NCBI GenBank assembly: GCA_910592005.1
Contig: CAJVPP010000904.1
Coordinates: 1-24,818, forward strand
Length of the DNA: 24,818 bases
Direction: 5' to 3'
Source: Funneliformis mosseae
Taxonomy: Eukaryota; Glomeromycota; Glomeromycetes; Glomerales; Glomeraceae
In this document: in pieces, positions 1 through 9,634 of the stretch
Layout of the letters: each line of letters opens with the position of its first letter
Numbering within the stretch: the first letter of the stretch is position 1
The notes under the pieces: model-generated
Seen by the model: the letters and a program-made list of their open reading frames with translations, nothing else
Told to the model about the DNA's origin: nothing
Databases searched by the model: none
Translations under genes and position numbers: made by a program

Positions 1-296
1 ATTAGATTGGTAAAAATAAAGTGTGACAAGCTCTATAGTTGATGTGAACCCTCTATCCAAAAGATGATAGTACCTGACGGTCTAGTGAGCTTATAATTGC
101 AGGTATAGCTGTTATAGGTAGTCTAACTAGGTGGCAACTGATGGGGATGTGCTTCTAGTGCTGGGTTGCTGTATCCCTTAACTGTGAATCAGAGACTTTA
201 AAGGCCAAGTTTCGAGGGTAATATTAACTTGGTTAACAAGTTTTCCTCTAGCAGGGCCTTAAGTCACCGCACATTAATAGAAAAAAAAAAAAAAAA
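1..296 (+). mobile_element. Probable 3' end of a poly(A)-tailed retroposon (LINE/SINE-like)
   Basis: This block is clearly richer in G and C than the AT desert that follows, has no open frame of note, and ends abruptly in a 16-base A run (281-296). A GC-richer non-coding stretch that stops at a poly(A) tract and then gives way to background AT sequence is what the 3' untranslated end of a non-LTR retrotransposon or a SINE looks like. The 5' part lies outside the window, so neither a reverse transcriptase nor a target-site duplication can be checked. A near-palindrome around AACTTGGTTAACAAGTT (about 228-244) sits near the 3' end. An alternative is the 3' end of an ordinary processed transcript. 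Confidence 0.4.
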
Positions 297-3209
297 TCAT
301 TTTTGCATATCATTTTTAGGTGTAACAATATACGCATATATCTGCATCACATATTTCTGAATATTCTACTTTCTTTAAACTTTTATAATAATTTTATTAT
401 GAAAGATTTTTTAAAAAATTCTAAATTATTATTTATTATATCATCATATATAATTTGAAAATCTGACTTATATTATAATATTCTTTTATTTTTTTATTAT
501 ATTATAATATACTATTTTAGAACAAACTTTTAATTTGTTAGTTAAGCAAATTATTTTCCTTTCTAACATTATCAACAATTATAAGAAATTTTATTTCTTT
601 TTTTAATTCTTTATATGCTTTAGATTTATGATAAAAAGATACAAATTATTCATATTTATTATAAATTTCATGATTTCTTTTTCATAGTATAAATTTTAGA
701 TAAATTAAAATATCAGAAATATCATTTGAAATATTGTCTGATAATTTATGAGATGAATTATAAATATATAGTTTAATAGTTTTCTTTGATATTTTTAATA
801 GTTAAAATATCTTTAGCTTTAGATAATGAATTAATAAATATGTTATTAAAAATATTAAGTTAATATTAACCAATTATGATAAAGTAATAGTTTACTTTAA
901 TATTCATCTAAATTGAATTAGAAGATAAAATCAAAATTAATGAATATATATCAAATATTTAAAAAGTTGTTCTTATTTTTAAAATATATTAATTTTTAAA
1001 AAATCTTTTCATATTTCATTTCAAAATATACTTTAATGTGAATTGATAAATTACCAATTAAATTATATTAATAATTTATAATAAATATCGAATGATATTA
1101 TTAATTTTGACATTATTAATTAATGCTAAAGTAAATTTCAAGCATTTATAAGTATCAAGAAAAGCTAATGCTTTATCTATTTTATTAAAATTTTTATAAA
1201 AGTAAGAATATAAGATAATCTTTTTCTTATTAATAAAAGTGAGATTATTAATTAATTTATAAATTTTTGTATTAGAAATTATGCTTTTTTGTAAAAAATT
1301 TTTAAAAAAACAAATTATAAGAGAATAAAAAGTGGTTCCTTATATATTAAATTTTCTTAAATATAAACTTTTACTAAATTTCTATTAAACATTTATTATG
1401 TAAATATATTTATATATTATTATGAAATAAGATATTCAAGATATTAATCAGAACTTATAATACAAAATTATTATCATATTATTTAAATAAGTAAATTATA
1501 TAATTAACTATAAAATTTTCAATCTATAGACTTTTTTTATAAATATCAGATTTCTTAAATAATCTATCTTACTTATATTCATAATATTTAACAAAATGTC
1601 TTAAAATAAAGCTATACAAAATTTTATTTATTTATATTTTTCTTACTTATATAAATTATATCATTATCTAACTGTTAATTAGGTAAACTAAAATATTTAA
1701 TGATTAAATAACAGCTGAACTTAGTTTAAAGCTCACATTTATTTAAAAAAGTATTTACTTATAGAGAAAAAGCATCACATGCTTTTCCATATCATCTTAT
1801 TTTGATATTTGTTCACAATCTCAGTTTCTAAGTCAGGAAGTATAGAAATTTCATTAACTAAATCTTCAAAATACTTTTTAAAATAATTAAGATATATCCT
1901 TATGTATATAATGATTATATATAATTATTAATAAAGGGTTCTCTTTTATTCTTTAACAAATTCTTTTAAGAATTTATTTATATAAAGTTATTTTATTATT
2001 AACAAATAAAATAAATATGCTTTAAGGATTTGTTTTATAATAAAACTTTATTAATACAAAATAAGAATGACTTCTCAAGAATTACAAGTTTATATCTTTA
2101 AAACTTCAATCTCAAAAAGTTATTTTTACATGATAGTTTTTTTAAACTATTATAATAAAATTTCTGCATTATTTTTTTTATTTTATTATAGAATACTATG
2201 CAATAATTTTCTCATCTATAATTAATGTTTATGTTATATTGAGGCTGATTCAATAAACAGTCGTAATTTCATCAAAGTTGATTCACTTCTCTTCAAAGGT
2301 CTATAGTTAAATATCATTTAATCTTTGTAATCTTTCAATTTTGCTCCATATATTTTAATTGAAATTGAAGATCATTATAGATATTTTTGAGGTAGTAACT
2401 TCTATGTCTATATCTATTAAGCTGGGAAGAGAGACTGTTAATTCTATTAGATAAAATTGTTGTTATTGTCATAGATTATGTTAATGGTGGTTAAAGAATT
2501 GTTTTTGGTTTGCCTTGTCCATATTGATGAAGGAAATTATGATAATTTATGAGAATTGAAAGGAAATTCAAAAAAAAATTTTTTTTTTTTGAGATTTTTA
2601 CAATAATTTTGGTAGAAAGGAGAAAATTTGAGAAAAATAGAGGGGATTTTGGGTATGATATTTATAATTAAGCAAAGGTGGCTATGCAAAATTCTCAAGA
2701 CCATGAGACAGGGTGATAAAATTTCAATCAATAAAAAAATAATGCGTTACAAAATTTGCGCAACTTTACATAACAACTTAGCCACAAATTTATATATTAT
2801 ATTCTTTATGTTTCGCTCTACTTAGATCCACTTTTAGTTTTTCTAGATCCACCTTCTTTCGAGACTTTAAACCATCCTAAATGTTGAATAATTATTATGT
2901 AATAAGGGGTCGTGTGCAGTATGTGGTCGTGAAAAGAGTGAAAAAAGTAAAGATTTCGGAAGTTCTTTTGATTTTAATATCAAACATCAAGTTAATTGAC
3001 AGATTTCGTAGCATGTGATTAAAATCAGGTGAATTTGCGCCAACGAAACACGTGTTGACGATTTTCACAGCGAATATCAAAATGCCGATATACTGTATAA
3101 CAAGAATAATATGTAGTAATGTGTCCATTTTATTTTAGAACATCTATAAAGGTAGAAAATCATTAACATCGTGATGACATGTTTCAAAGAAACTAACCGA
3201 GTAATAAAC
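297..3209. other. AT-rich gene-free desert
   Basis: I see no gene here. 297 to about 2250 is extremely AT-rich with only chance short frames. From about 2250 to 3200 the composition is somewhat more balanced and the sequence may contain eroded older material, but no protein similarity is recognisable on either strand. There is an A9/T14 junction near 2571-2590 and a short repeat of TAGATCCAC (about 2823 and 2844). The ATG-started frames here (for example 2537-2731 and 2895-3128 on the minus strand) have no domain or splice context and are treated as noise. Confidence 0.6.
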
Positions 3210-3270
3210 CATCCTACCTTATATTTATATGCGGATTATTCAAGTTCGCATATAAATATAAGGTAGGATG
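3210..3270. repeat. Perfect 24-bp inverted repeat (hairpin) with 13-nt loop
   Basis: The arm at 3210-3233 is exactly complementary to the arm at 3247-3270, all 24 positions, with a 13-base loop at 3234-3246. Pairing stops immediately outside the arms. Arms of this length without a single mismatch in otherwise drifting sequence suggest recent origin or constraint. It could be a snap-back or miniature mobile sequence, a hairpin RNA source, or a cruciform-forming site. No clear target-site duplication is seen in the flanks. Confidence 0.85.
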
Positions 3271-3584
3271 CAAATAATGATAGGTTTGAAATTGTATTAG
3301 AGCTTTCGTTTGATTTTTTGCTTGATTTTTTGCTTATATTTGCAAAAGGAGGATAAAAGGTGGGGACACCATATTTTACTGGATTGGTTTTGATAATATG
3401 CTGTTGGGGAAAATACGTTATTATAATCGCATTACAAAAATCTTGATCAACGCGCATTCATAATAAAACAGGGAGATCCTCTAAAAAATGAGATAAAGAG
3501 TGTATGCAATAATGCGTTAATGTATGTACTTTCTGACACTTAACGCATGTTTCTTAGCACTCTAGCGGTTGTGCTTGGAACATT
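3271..3584. other. Gap upstream of ABC transporter remnant
   Basis: No supported gene. A 73-codon frame on the minus strand (3236-3457) overlaps the hairpin and has no recognisable domain. A 9-bp inverted repeat ATGCGTTAA/TTAACGCAT lies at 3512-3520 and 3540-3548. Transporter-like sequence may begin a little before 3585 but cannot be aligned with confidence. Confidence 0.4.
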
Positions 3585-4930
3585 TATTTTAATCAGTATT
3601 GTATTTGTATTCCTTTGGTTCCGCTTATGACATTATATTATTTTGCTGCGCTCTACATATCGTTAAGCATAAATTAAGAGACTTTTTTTTAGTTTGTCTC
3701 TTTATCAGAGTCATACCTACGATTTGAGCTAATCGTGAACAAGACTGGTTTTTTTAATTTGTCTTATCTTTAAATGATATTTTTGTTGTAGGTTTAGGAA
3801 CAATTCACTCAAATAGATTTTTAATTGATAGTATGAATGAGGCAATCGTTGATATTGAAAATCGGGCATATTTCCTTATAATCATTATCCAATGTTGGTT
3901 GGGTATTCGGCTTGAAACAATTGCAAATGCGTTTGTATTTTTACAAGTTTATTTTCTATTATTGAAAGATATAATGTAAAAACCTTACTATTCTTGGAGT
4001 TAAGCACTTCAATTCACTGGCGATTTCAACTGGTGTATCAGGCATTTTACTGAAGTGGTAAGTCAATGTTTTACTTTTATCTATTCAAATAAAAAACTTT
4101 CCTATGGAAGCGAAATATGAATGCCATAGAATGACGTACTTTATTCAGATTCACTAGATGTTGAAGCTAAACCAATAATTTCAGATAATAGAATGGTCCG
4201 TTAAGGAGAAGTACATGTTTAAAGATTTGGTGATATCTTATGGACCTGAACTTCCACCCGTCTTTAAAGGAGTTACATTTGATATAGTCACATCAGGAAA
4301 AGTTGGTGTTGTTGGAAGAACTGGTATGTAGTATGAACATTATGAATTATCAATTTGCTAATTATTCTTATGAAAGAAAATAAAGAAAATTCAATTGTTT
4401 TTTTTATTTGTAAAAAAAAAAAATAAAAACAGGTTGTGGAAAATCAACATTTGCGACAACCAACTATTGAATTGGATGGCATCGATATTATTACCATTGG
4501 TCTTTAAGATCGTTGAAGTAAAAATCACTAATATTCCGCAAGATCCCATTTTGTTTAACAACACGTTAAGGTAATTAATTAATTTGAAATGATCTTAATT
4601 ATTATGACTCGGAAGAGAATAAAAACATAAAAAAAAGATTAACTGATTTTATCTATCACTTCGAGGAGTTCACATCATTCAAGATGCAGATAATGAAAAT
4701 ATAGATTCTACGTTAACCTAATCGTTAAACGAAAATCACCCGTGACAAATGAATCGGTATCATAATAAAACAAAAGAGAAACGTTGACATTTATTCACCT
4801 TTCAATAAGAATGGAAGTAATTTTTCACAACGTCAACAACAATTAATAGCATGAGCAAGAGCATTATTAGTACGACATTCTAAATTAATTATAATGGATG
4901 AAGCAACAGCAGTGTAGATTTTAAGACTGA
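3585..4930 (+). pseudogene. Decayed ABCC/MRP-type ABC transporter (second membrane domain and second nucleotide-binding domain)
   Basis: Scattered conceptual fragments follow the order of the C-terminal half of a full-length ABCC (multidrug-resistance-associated) transporter. They are a membrane segment (3597-3650), the segment GLGTIHSNRF (3792 on) with NRAYF and WLGIRLETIANAF (3860-3940), and QFTGDFNW before a splice-like GTAAGT (about 4058). Next come the NBD2 start KDLVISYGPELPPVFKGV (4221 on) and a Walker A GRTGCGKST split by a still-recognisable GT-AG intron (4324-4432). After that come ELDGIDIITIGL, then IPQDPILFNNTLR, and an ABC signature region NFSQRQQQLIA followed by Walker B LIIMDEATA (about 4826-4915). 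Decay is clear: in-frame stops after GIDIITIGL, in the signature region and after DEATA, a deletion between Walker A and ELDG, and G replaced by R in the signature (SQRQ for SxGQ). The family is known for ATP-driven export of conjugates across vacuolar or plasma membranes. This copy cannot encode a working pump. Confidence 0.85.
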
Positions 4931-6028
4931 TTATTTACACAACAACAAACACCAGTCGATCTCATTGAGCCCATTGATATAAATGGAGTTAAAACCATTG
5001 ATTCAAGCACATCTTTGGTATCAGAAAAGGATGAAAAGCAAAAAACAACCAGAAGATATATCAACCGCGACTTAGCGGACGAAGTCTTAAAATCATACCA
5101 GACACAAATCCTGCCGGGTGAGAAGTTGATGTATGATAATGTCGATATCTTGAGCTTCGCTTACTCAAAAGTGAAGAAAACTGAATTGGCGAAAAGCCCT
5201 CTATCCATTGGTGTTGTCAACATTAATAACACCAGTTGCACAAAATTTCTACCTCTTGATTTCAAACAGTTCATAGCAGATCAAATTCAGGATTGTGAAA
5301 CTGCATCTATCTATTTTACTGACAACCGATTTATTGACAAGTTTATAATGGATTGTGAGGAGGAGGTATTGATATTTTTGGATAAGTTTCAAGACATAGG
5401 GGATTTAGCATCTTTGGCAAGATGTTTGAACGAAAATCCGATTGACATGTCCGTTGCATCTAATGATCTTATTTATGTACGAATTCTTTTTGATCATTTC
5501 TATTTCTTATTCAAAAATGATACCCTACTTCAACCAATGTCTGAACACGAGTTCAGTGCATATGTATGGACTCCATTGATCAGAAATGCCTTTCTTGGAA
5601 AGGACGATTTAAAGTTAAGTTGTGGTGAGCTGGCGTCAAAGTCATATGAGAAACTTAAAGGATTACTAAATGTTTCCAGCCGTGGTGGTCCGAAGTTAGA
5701 TGGAAAGGGTCTTTTGAAATCTTTAGGGACCGAAATTTTAGCTCAGGAGGATGGAGTTTTTAATACCCCTAGTAAAAGGACAGGAGACCTCCAAAAATTG
5801 GAATATTGCTCCAAAGTTATTCTAACAGCCCTGTTCTTTGCGTTACCTTCAGCCACTAAAAACAGAATAACAGATATCGAAACCTACACCTTACAGTCCA
5901 ATGAATTTCGCCTTAAAATTTCTGCATCTAAATATCTTTTTGAAAACACCATCATCACAATGGATTTACAGCATGTGGAAGTTCCAAGGACGGTGGAGGG
6001 GTTCTCGGAAGTTGGTGGTAGGTGTTAA
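4931..6028 (+). CDS. Hypothetical protein, probably a truncated member of a multi-copy family (start and end both damaged)
   Basis: An uninterrupted frame runs from just after a TGA (4928-4930) to a TAA at 6026-6028. There is no in-frame ATG until 5129, so the ATG-started product is 299 aa, while coding-like sequence extends upstream to the junction with the ABC pseudogene. The frame has balanced codon usage and higher GC than its surroundings. I do not recognise a domain securely. Counting from a TTG at 5015, the region near residues 180-270 (YVWTPLIRNAF, KLDG at 227-230, E240, E245, DLQK at 258-261) loosely resembles the spacing of PD-(D/E)XK nuclease-like domains of fungal multi-copy genes; this is speculative. 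No signal peptide or membrane segment is evident. The stop at 6026 appears premature: the same frame reopens and runs to TAG at 6122-6124 with credible protein sequence (KFYEALNKGHKRL). Best read as a 5'-truncated gene copy with a nonsense mutation, or as an exon whose first exon is lost. Confidence 0.6.
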   Translation, partial: LFTQQQTPVDLIEPIDINGVKTIDSSTSLVSEKDEKQKTTRRYINRDLADEVLKSYQTQILPGEKLMYDNVDILSFAYSKVKKTELAKSPLSIGVVNINNTSCTKFLPLDFKQFIADQIQDCETASIYFTDNRFIDKFIMDCEEEVLIFLDKFQDIGDLASLARCLNENPIDMSVASNDLIYVRILFDHFYFLFKNDTLLQPMSEHEFSAYVWTPLIRNAFLGKDDLKLSCGELASKSYEKLKGLLNVSSRGGPKLDGKGLLKSLGTEILAQEDGVFNTPSKRTGDLQKLEYCSKVILTALFFALPSATKNRITDIETYTLQSNEFRLKISASKYLFENTIITMDLQHVEVPRTVEGFSEVGGRC

Positions 6029-6124
6029 AACCATTCTATCATGAAATTTTATGAGGCATTAAATAAAGGGCATAAGCGCTTGACCAAAGGAGTTTTTTTT
6101 TCACCGGTTAAGATATCTATGTAG
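6029..6124 (+). pseudogene. In-frame C-terminal continuation of the preceding hypothetical gene after a premature stop
   Basis: Reading on in the same phase past the TAA at 6026-6028 gives 31 further sense codons, including MKFYEALNKGHKRLTKGVFF and SPVKIS, before TAG at 6122-6124. The lysine-rich, helical character matches the upstream product, and phase is kept without any indel, which favours a single nonsense change. A small intron spanning the stop is possible (a GTAGGTGT motif lies at 6017-6024) but no acceptor leaves enough length for a normal intron. Confidence 0.45.
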
Positions 6125-6302
6125 GAAGTTAATGTGTGATAAGTTTATTGTATCAGATTTCGATAGTTTAATATAGGATAGCTTGTAATAATTGTAACAT
6201 CAATATTAAAGTTTCACTGATAATTTTCCGAAATGAAATTTATGATGTATCTTTTTTGATAATCGTCTTTATTGATGCCACAAGTCACTGTGAATTCAGT
6301 TC

Positions 6303-6574
6303 ATGGTAACAGGCTTTGAGGTTAGGGAGGCGATTCCTGAGTCAAAATGCTCGGATGAAGCTTTGCGAAAAAAGACAGAGAGATCCGAAAAGATGTATAA
6401 ACTTTTTAATAGCACAAGGAAAGAAAAAATAGCGCGGATTAGATCTATCCCCCCATCATATGTCTTAAATCTAACTAAGGATGAAAAAAGATTATGTAAT
6501 TGCTGATATTTTAAAGCAGAAGATTTGACGAGCTCAGACAAGCTTGTCCAGCCTCGGTCACCATCTTTTGGTAA
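6303..6574 (+). pseudogene. Frameshifted fragment of a hypothetical gene
   Basis: From ATG 6303 the frame encodes a charged helical stretch (SDEALRKKTERSEKMYKLF, then RKEKIARIRSIPPSYVLNL) and then loses quality after an A6 run (6484-6489). The next frame continues sensibly from 6490 (DYVIADILKQKI), and a second one-base shift at TTT (6524-6526) continues into the third frame (DELRQACPASVTIFW) with a stop at 6572-6574. The three consecutive segments fit together as one protein end interrupted by two +1 shifts. I know no function for it. Because both shifts fall at homopolymers, assembly error is an alternative to true decay. The 5' part is absent: a TGA lies in frame at 6291. Confidence 0.5.
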
Positions 6575-7283
6575 CTTTCTTTTTTGAAGTTTTTGGCTAA
6601 AACGTTTTAATAAAGTTTGCCCAACAATTCGGGCTTATATTTTTATTTGTTTCGTGAAGGTTTATGAGAGTGTGTAATGCATTTGGAATATGTAATAAAT
6701 TTCCCCGATAATTCACTTCATTCATATTCGTTGCGAAGTACTACATTTGCCATACTGTATTACGCCACATGATTCATTCATTCTTCTGCGCAACCTTGCC
6801 AACCCTGTCCATCAGAAAAATATTTCTTGCACGTGCATATCAAATCATATATCTGCCCATATCAATAAAGTTTGCCCACATCGGCCCTAATGTTTTTTGA
6901 TTATGATGTATACATGGTCCCCGATTAGCCGATCCTCATGATTTGAGTTACGATATACGTCATGCAAGTTAATCACGAGAGATCCACAAACCGCATGTAA
7001 ATATAAAATTAGCATAGCTCTAGTTATTAAATTTCAAAAAATTTGTGTCCCCGAAATTCTCTGTATAACAGTGCACAGAAAGATGTGGTACAAGAGTTTC
7101 ATCATCAAAAAATAATAATCAATAATTCAAAAGCAGTTCGAAAGGGATCATAATGAAAAATTTTAATAGGATTCCTGATTTAAAAAAAATACAAATAACC
7201 ATTTAATGCTTGATATGCCGTTTTCATTGTTTCATGTCTTCATCGAAACAAAATTTAGATTTCCCTAACCTTAAAGTATAATT
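6575..7283. other. Intergenic region with a spaced 15-bp direct repeat; HEM14 upstream region
   Basis: No gene seen. A 15-bp sequence AATAAAGTTTGCCCA occurs twice in direct orientation, at 6609-6623 and 6864-6878, and is otherwise unexplained. The last ~250 bases before the HEM14 start become AT-rich with A tracts and should contain its promoter, but no single TATA or initiator can be assigned with confidence. Confidence 0.5.
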
Positions 7284-9030
7284 ATGTCAAGACCAAATAA
7301 TTTTGTAATTTTAGGAGGAGGTATATCAGGATTAAGTGCAGCATGGTATCTATCTCGTCACGTACCTTCTACAACAAAAATCACAATATTAGAAGGTTCA
7401 AATAGGTTCGGAGGTTGGATAAAAAGTAAGAGAGTTGGGGAACATAAAATTCTTTTTGAACAAGGTCCACGAACTTTGAGACCAAATGGGATAGGAGGTC
7501 CGGTTGTATTAGATATGGCAAGTTGTTTTGTTGTTATTAATATGAATATGGAAATGAATATTTAATGATTTTTACGTTTGAATATTAAATCATAATAATT
7601 ATATATAATATGTATATATGTATATATATATCTCTCTCTTTTAGATTAATAAATTGAATTTAACTTCATCTTTACATGCTGTTACAAAGAATGATGATGC
7701 TTCAAAAAATCGATATATATATTATCCAGATAGACTAGTGAAGCTTCCAGGATCATCACTACTCTCAAGCCTAAAATCCGTAATGTTAAATAAATTCCTA
7801 TTAAAGACGGCATCGTCAATTCTCCTAGAACCGTTCGTTAAATCCTCAAAAAATTATGAGGATGAATCCATTCATGAATTTATTTCGAGAAGATTCGATA
7901 AATCCGTGTCAGATATATTGATCAGTGCACTTATACATGGAATCTATGCCGGTGACGTAAAAAAGCTTTCCGTCAAATCAATATTTACAAGGCTATATGA
8001 TTTAGAACAAAGGCATGGTTCCGTCATTAAAGGTTTATTGATGGGCAATAAAGAAGCTTTTTTATGTCAACAAGATAAGGATTTATTGAAAATTGTTAAT
8101 GATGAAAATAAAGAACTTTTGGCAATAATGAAAGATGTTAGTCTTTATTCTTTTAAAGATGGTATTGAACAATTACCATCAGCCATTGTAAATGATTTGA
8201 AAAACAGAGAAAATGTACAATTAAAAACGGATAATCGAGTAATTAAATTGGAATTCGGGAAAAAGATAAAGGTGATTTAATATTACTTTATTGTCGTTGT
8301 GAATAAAATATTTATTAAGAAAAAAAAATTAATAACTCGGTTCGTTCTTTAGATTTCAACAAATGATGGAGTTTACGAAGCTGATCACATAATCAGTACA
8401 ATACCTTCACGCGAACTTTCCCATATTCTTCCTGACAAAGGAACAATTCCTCACTTGGATTATAATCCATCAGTTTCGGTAGCAACTATCAATATAGCAT
8501 ACAATCATCCAAAGATATTACCGGTTAAAGGATTTGGATATTTAATACCACAATCAACACCAAACAATCCTTATCACATTCTTGGCGTAGTATTTGATTC
8601 AGACGCTATGCCACTACAAGATGAACCTCCAAGAACATACACAAAATTAACCGTGATGATTGGTGGTCATTATTTTAATTCCATTTCCGGAAAAGTTGAT
8701 TTTCCAAATAAAGATATCTTATTACAGCAATCCATGGAAATTTTGGAAAAACATCTTGGAATCTATTCTACCCCACTTTATTATCTTGTTGATATACACA
8801 AGAATTGTATACCTCAATATTATGTTGGTCACTATTCAAGACTTGAAGAATTGCATTATGCAATTAAAAAGTATTATCCAAATCAATTGAGCGTTACAGG
8901 TGCGAGTTATTGGGGTGTTAGTATAAATGACTGTGTCCTAAATTCGGCTAAATTGGTTCTTAATCTCCTTTCAAATTCTTCAAATGTTGTAACTGGTTTG
9001 GAAAGAATCGACACTAAATTTAGACTTTAA
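7284..9030 (+). CDS. HEM14: Protoporphyrinogen oxidase (haem biosynthesis), 3 exons, 512 aa
   Basis: Exons 7284-7517, 7645-8271 and 8353-9030 join in frame to 512 codons plus TAA. The enzyme oxidises protoporphyrinogen IX to protoporphyrin IX, the penultimate haem step, using FAD and oxygen at the inner mitochondrial membrane (family knowledge). Seen here: an N-terminal dinucleotide-binding motif GGGISGLSAAWYL (from residue 11) and the PPO-type FGGWIKS and EQGPRTLRP in exon 1. Exon 2 has YYPDRLVKLP and an SALIHGIYAGD motif. Near the C-terminus is GASYWGVSINDCV, the family's FAD-binding end. Length matches fungal homologues (yeast is about 540). Intron 1 (127 bp) uses a GC donor (GCAAGT at 7518) with TTTTAG acceptor; intron 2 (81 bp) is GT-AG. 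There is no obvious long targeting presequence before the nucleotide-binding fold, as is usual for this family. An AATAAA overlaps the stop codon (9030-9035). Convergent with ITC1 downstream. Confidence 0.95.
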
Positions 9031-9634
9031 ATAAATTCATTTAATCTCAACTCTATATGAATCTTCAAGATAGACAAATTTTTATTAAGTTATTTATAAA
9101 TAAAAAGGCGTAAAATGCAACATACGTGTAAGGAAAGAATGCGTGTAAATAATAGAACGTAATAAATAATAGTGTAAGATTTAGCATATTTAGGAGTGTG
9201 AAATAATAAAAATAAAAAAAGCAAAATAAAATATCAAGAACTTTGAAAAAAACCATGTTATTTTTAATGAGTATCTTGGATTATGATAAGCCGTTTAAGA
9301 TATAAGCATACCTTAAATAAATGTTGTCGTTTATATCCTATTTTATTTTATTTTTTAAAAAAATAAAAGGTGAAAGTAAGAATTTAGCATTATAATAAAT
9401 TAACTTGAATGAAAGAACACTATAGTTGTGTCATCATTGGCCAGGATTTAAACTTCCTGTTCACCCAGGCACCACGATGAGGTAATGACACAGGCCTGGG
9501 GACGATTGAGCGAACCCAATCCGGTTTTAACTTCTGGACAATCTCTTTTTTTTTCAATAATTATTTTTTATTCTTATTATTTATTACTAAATCTATTTAA
9601 TTTTTTTTTTTATGTTTTCAAGATAAAAAAAGTC
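9031..9634. other. Convergent intergenic region with a GC-richer island at about 9425-9545
   Basis: This lies between the 3' ends of HEM14 (+) and the ITC1-like gene (-). Most of it is AT-rich 3'-flank sequence. The island at 9425-9545 has much higher GC, is bounded on one side by a 7-bp inverted pair GTGTCAT (9428-9434) / ATGACAC (9485-9491), and is open on the minus strand from about 9536 to a TAG near 9422. It is separated from the ITC1 stop by a T/A-rich tract with splice-like ends. Its role is unresolved. Confidence 0.4.

Noticed and set aside
2537..3457. Several 60-77 codon frames on both strands
   Set aside because: Low complexity, no domain, no splice context, and one overlaps the perfect hairpin; they look like chance frames.
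9428..9491. Possible tRNA gene on the minus strand (7-bp acceptor-like stem, GTTTAAATCC box-B-like sequence, CAGGA/TCCTG stem)
   Set aside because: Only about 64 nt between stem ends, the T-arm is not adjacent to the acceptor stem, and no D-arm or anticodon arm can be drawn.
9422..9545. Fourteenth exon for the ITC1-like gene
   Set aside because: All possible donors near the exon 13 end are phase 2, and the CAG acceptor then leads directly to a stop. The open frame needs phase 0, so the gene is ended at TAA 9635-9637.
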